A stretch of 64,000 nt of DNA, taken from the NCBI RefSeq assembly GCF_964340395.1, contig NC_135549.1, positions 31,698,332 to 31,762,331 of the forward strand, written 5' to 3'. Position 1 is the first letter of the stretch; every line of letters starts with the position of its first letter. The notes under the pieces were generated by a model. The model was not told the origin of the DNA. It saw nothing but the letters and a program-made list of their open reading frames with translations, and ran no database searches. Below are positions 63,001 to 64,000 of the stretch, piece by piece. Made by a program: the position numbers and the translations under genes. This DNA is from Glandiceps talaboti (lineage: Eukaryota; Hemichordata; Enteropneusta; Spengelidae).

Positions 63001-64000
63001 TGATATTGTGTATGGGAGTGGGGCTGGTTGCTTGTATGTAGCTATTGTGTCTATGTGCACACATGAAAAGAGGGGAGACCACATAACACTCCTATCCTAC
63101 TATTTACTGCCTTTAAAGTTACCTAGAGTTAACAGTAGTCTCTGTACTTTGTGTAACCTAGCTGACGAAACCCTTATTCATTTATTTGTGGAATGTGAAT
63201 GTACTACCATTATCTGAAACTGGCTTTTGTCACTGTTGGGCATTGCCCTAAAATCTCCACCTTCCTTGTCAGCTAATCAGATTCTCTTTGGCGACATTTC
63301 CTTTTCACACATGTTGAACCACATCATATTGATTACAAAAAAAAGACTATTATTAGTGTAAGTTATCAAAGGCTATACCATCCTTTAATATTGTGAAAAA
63401 CTAACAAAAAAGATCGAATTTCATATCGCCTAGAGAAAAGACTGTCCAAAGTTTTGTGCAAAATGGGACTTATAAGTCAGTAATCGTGAAACACGGGAAT
63501 TACATGTAATTAGTGTAGTGCCTTCACATAAATGAACTGTTATGGTGCGGAGCCGCGGAGTGGTGGGAAACAATCGTGATAATGTCTTTAAAATGATCAA
63601 AGTGATGACAGCGGTGAGATTGAACCCGTGCCATTAATTATAGGAGTCATGTCTCTTTTCACGTCTGACAACATTTTTACCATTTTAAAAAAGGAGAGAA
63701 ATATTGTGGAGGTTTATATGTTTTAGAGAAAGGAAATTAAGGGGTCACTTGTTAGAAACAGAATCGGAGGAGATCGTATTTTACGTAACAAACCAGATTT
63801 GATTTCCACGATTTACTAAATTAATAATTCTTTCTTAGAATTCCATCGGAATACACGGATATAGTTTACTGTACTGCTATTAGACACGGTGGACCTGCAG
63901 AATGGCAGTTTGCCTACCAACAATCCAAATTATTGCTTGGTGGAAATAGACGTTCACTTGAAAGTGCTATGGGGTGTTCACGTGATAGCTGGATACTTAT
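50052..64000 (+). CDS. M1-family membrane aminopeptidase, copy 2 (partial, exons 1-14)
   Basis: Every exon seen has the same phase as in copy 1 and the same length, except exon 1, which is one codon longer. The order is signal anchor, Pro-rich stalk, GALECWGH, HEIIHM, WFGNKL to WLNEGFA, and a SYSK tyrosine. The frame is intact throughout, so this is not a visible pseudogene. The window ends 3 bp before the exon 14 donor; by comparison exons 15-17, about 175 residues, lie beyond. Most exon differences from copy 1 are synonymous or mild, for example PFYFGFY for PFFGFY in exon 1 and MTGD for MTDD in exon 6. Like copy 1 it should be a type II cell-surface zinc peptidase; the same GALEC change makes specificity uncertain. 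Confidence 0.92.
51236..51534. repeat. MITE-like element with about 24-bp terminal inverted repeats
   Basis: The left end AAAATGTGTGCTTCCGATAA (about 51236-51260) and the reverse complement of the right end (51511-51534, reading AAAAAATTTGTGTTTTCGAT) match with few changes. About 300 bp long and without a frame. A related end lies at 62681-62752. Confidence 0.65.
52731..52786. repeat. (CAA)n-(CGA)n microsatellite
   Basis: CAA units change to about 12 CGA/ACG units, giving an unusual CpG-dense stretch in AT-rich intronic DNA. Confidence 0.9.
53071..53148. repeat. (ATTC)n microsatellite
   Basis: About 19 uninterrupted ATTC units, just upstream of exon 2 of copy 2. Confidence 0.95.
53262..53532 (+). 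CDS. Aminopeptidase copy 2, exon 2
   Basis: 90 codons, almost identical to exon 2 of copy 1 even at third positions. The 20 bp before the acceptor (ACACATTTTATTGTGTAG) are also the same. Confidence 0.93.
53533..54019 (+). other. Intron 2 of copy 2
   Basis: 487 bp, with no trace of the 24-bp satellite found in copy 1. The final 80 bp match copy 1. Confidence 0.7.
54020..54140 (+). CDS. Aminopeptidase copy 2, exon 3
   Basis: Encodes the same VWAQEDYLYAANYSLYIG segment as copy 1. Phase 0 in, phase 1 out. Confidence 0.9.
54141..54670 (+). other. Intron 3 of copy 2, with a tandem repeat
   Basis: 530 bp, mostly the repeat at 54251-54470. Copy 1 has a 315-bp intron without it. Confidence 0.65.
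54251..54470. repeat. 57-bp tandem repeat, about 4 copies
   Basis: GCCCCTCCCCGTCAGTTA and GACCAAAG(T/A)GT followed by TTGGTTTAT recur four times, with decay in the last unit. Local C-rich composition differs from the AT-rich surroundings. Confidence 0.88.
54671..54825 (+). CDS. Aminopeptidase copy 2, exon 4 (GALEC and HEIIH)
   Basis: Encodes MLAFPDFLSGALECWGH and, at the end, HEIIHM. The altered exopeptidase motif is the same as in copy 1. Confidence 0.93.
55088..55167. repeat. (CTGT)n microsatellite
   Basis: About 20 CTGT units, in the same intron as the 39786-39852 tract of copy 1. Confidence 0.95.
55247..55790 (+). mobile_element. 3' fragment of a LINE (C-terminal zinc-knuckle region)
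   Basis: The open frame to 55708 reads LLAQFRLGILPLKIETGRFS then ERICDFCKDAVQDEIHFLFH and C, the C-x2-C-x7-H-x4-C end found after the reverse transcriptase in the two LINEs at 20-27 kb. It is 5' truncated at an (ATA)n run, with a short 3' UTR ending AAAATAAAC. Same orientation as the host gene. Confidence 0.75.
55791..55975. repeat. Compound (CAACA)n-(CAA)n-(ATA)n-(GT)n-(TATG)n microsatellite
   Basis: Begins at the 3' end of the LINE fragment and passes through five simple-repeat types in 185 bp, ending 32 bp before exon 5. Confidence 0.92.
56008..56121 (+). CDS. Aminopeptidase copy 2, exon 5 (third zinc ligand)
   Basis: 38 codons, same protein sequence as exon 5 of copy 1, including WLNEGFATYVPYMG. 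Confidence 0.94.
56303..56440 (+). CDS. Aminopeptidase copy 2, exon 6
   Basis: 46 codons ending FDTISYSK, with the catalytic tyrosine. Few changes from copy 1 (GD for DD; VFS for VWS). Confidence 0.93.
56441..56833 (+). other. Intron 6 of copy 2
   Basis: 393 bp, including a (GT)n tract at 56706-56790 that ends in GCGT units. Nothing else recognised. Confidence 0.7.
56834..56965 (+). CDS. Aminopeptidase copy 2, exon 7
   Basis: 44 codons, GASILRTLNTFLRNETIYEG and onward. Phase 0 on both sides. Confidence 0.93.
57083..58608. repeat. 61-bp minisatellite, about 25 copies, in intron 7 of copy 2
   Basis: The block CTGTAGTATTGTACATAG recurs every 61 bp. Early units alternate between GGCATCTG with GTTACTG and GGTATCTG with GGTACTG, a 122-bp higher-order pattern over about eight units. 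Later units are more uniform. The final unit breaks off in CTTGATATATTTG. Confidence 0.95.
58854..59029 (+). CDS. Aminopeptidase copy 2, exon 8
   Basis: Encodes ADDNDKGNDVKTIMDTWSLQ and onward to EEYATFG. Phase 2. Its donor region is duplicated just downstream. Confidence 0.9.
59005..59091 (+). repeat. 46-bp tandem duplication carrying the exon 8 splice donor
   Basis: 59005-59050 and 59051-59091 both read CGTCTGAGGAGTATGCTACA then TTTGGGTAAGTTTACTGTGA. Both copies contain the exon end and the GTAAGT donor (donor G at 59030 and 59076). Confidence 0.95.
59030..59384 (+). other. Intron 8 of copy 2
   Basis: 355 bp if the first donor is used. AT-rich. Nothing beyond the duplicated donor. Confidence 0.65.
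59385..59479 (+). CDS. Aminopeptidase copy 2, exon 9
   Basis: Encodes YEWYVPLTYTYQSRNQIYQP and onward. Phase 2 in, phase 1 out. Confidence 0.9.
59480..60493 (+). other. Intron 9 of copy 2
   Basis: 1.0 kb with a (TA)n run at 60004-60043. The last 200 bp are conserved with copy 1. Nothing coding. Confidence 0.65.
60494..60627 (+). CDS. Aminopeptidase copy 2, exon 10
   Basis: Encodes EIILEDISEDDWILFNIDQR then GFFRTNYD. Phase 0 out; the donor is followed by a T-run. Confidence 0.91.
60628..61096 (+). other. Intron 10 of copy 2
   Basis: 469 bp. It lacks the fold-back repeat present in the same intron of copy 1. Nothing recognised. Confidence 0.6.
61097..61300 (+). CDS. Aminopeptidase copy 2, exon 11
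   Basis: 68 codons, the same block as copy 1 (VFPSQTRSSLLDD to FGMFQ), with TEEEYPPW for KEEEYPPW. Confidence 0.92.
61301..62448 (+). other. Intron 11 of copy 2
   Basis: 1.15 kb, three times longer than in copy 1. Open frames on both strands at 61.47-61.92 kb have no recognisable domain; an unidentified repeat insertion is possible. Confidence 0.5.
62449..62525 (+). CDS. Aminopeptidase copy 2, exon 12
   Basis: 77 bp, identical in protein to exon 12 of copy 1. Phase 2, split TA/T codon. Confidence 0.88.
62526..62835 (+). other. Intron 12 of copy 2
   Basis: 310 bp. 62681-62752 resembles one end of the TIR element at 51236-51534 (GTTTCCGATGACATGA, GGGTAGGTAGG, TTTTATTTTATTT). Confidence 0.6.
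62836..62946 (+). CDS. Aminopeptidase copy 2, exon 13
   Basis: Same protein block as copy 1 except for DPGINP in place of DPDINP. Phase 2 in and out. Confidence 0.9.
63071..63361 (+). pseudogene. LINE 3' fragment in intron 13 of copy 2
   Basis: One frame, with a single internal TGA at 63215, reads LCTLCNLADETLIHLFVECE and then QILFGDISFSHMLNHIILIT. This is the zinc-knuckle and final helix of a LINE reverse transcriptase protein, with TAA at 63359-63361. Intron 13 of copy 1 lacks it. Confidence 0.65.
63545..63815 (+). repeat. Dispersed repeat related to 31380-31680
   Basis: Shares ordered blocks (GGAGTCATGTCTCTTTTCAC, GTTTTAGAGAAAGG, GAATCGGAGGAGATCGTATT) with the intron 1 repeat of copy 1. 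Family unknown. Confidence 0.6.
63839..64000 (+). CDS. Aminopeptidase copy 2, exon 14 (cut by the window end)
   Basis: Encodes IPSEYTDIVYCTAIRHGGPA and onward to DSWIL. By comparison with copy 1 only 3 bp of the exon are missing. Differs by FAYQQSK for FAYEQSK. Confidence 0.9.

Larger units (their letters stand above)
62947..63838 (+). other. Intron 13 of copy 2
   Basis: 892 bp. Starts like intron 13 of copy 1, then contains a LINE tail (63071-63361) and a dispersed repeat (63545-63815). Confidence 0.7.

Overview
This is a eukaryotic, animal-type window. It is AT-rich and has spliced genes with GT-AG introns, a bHLH-Orange transcription factor, type II membrane M1 aminopeptidases, non-LTR retrotransposons and very abundant micro- and minisatellites. 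The gene families and repeats suggest a marine invertebrate (lophotrochozoan or non-vertebrate deuterostome). The sequence alone does not fix the phylum.

Layout. 1-4006: gene-free DNA with a 47-bp tandem repeat. 4007-9876 (minus): a three-exon bHLH-Orange gene whose joined exons give 826 codons, with a huge Gln/His/Pro/(Gln-Thr) tract and no WRPW-type C-terminus. A possible non-coding 5' exon and a promoter with a CRE and an E-box lie at about 10.38-10.63 kb. 10.6-19.7 kb: intergenic, with a 31-bp minisatellite of dimeric higher-order structure, a fold-back repeat and many microsatellites. 19.76-27.7 kb: a retrotransposon block. A broken plus-strand LINE is split by a minus-strand LINE with a 5-bp target-site duplication, and a third, decayed APE-type LINE lies next to it.

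29.0-47.7 kb (plus): a complete 17-exon M1 aminopeptidase. The exons join in phase to 1031 residues: short cytoplasmic tail, signal anchor, Pro-rich stalk, HEIIH-X18-E zinc site. 50.05-64 kb (plus): a tandem paralogue with identical intron positions and phases, whose exon 14 runs off the window. Both copies carry GALEC in place of the GAMEN exopeptidase motif.

The duplication took about 0.5 kb of upstream flank with it. Since then the introns have diverged through repeats. Copy 1 gained a 5.4-kb array of about 225 units of 24 bp in intron 2; the copy 2 intron is only 487 bp. Copy 2 gained about 25 units of 61 bp in intron 7 and two LINE tails. Both aminopeptidases are probably cell-surface ectoenzymes that trim N-terminal residues from peptides. 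The bHLH gene is an unrelated neighbour on the opposite strand. No prokaryotic features, CRISPR array, rRNA or tRNA was recognised.

The most unusual structures are the 24-bp array, whose unit contains a small inverted repeat and varies almost only at two transition sites; the altered exopeptidase motif shared by both aminopeptidases; and the microhomology-flanked duplication of a splice donor in copy 2.
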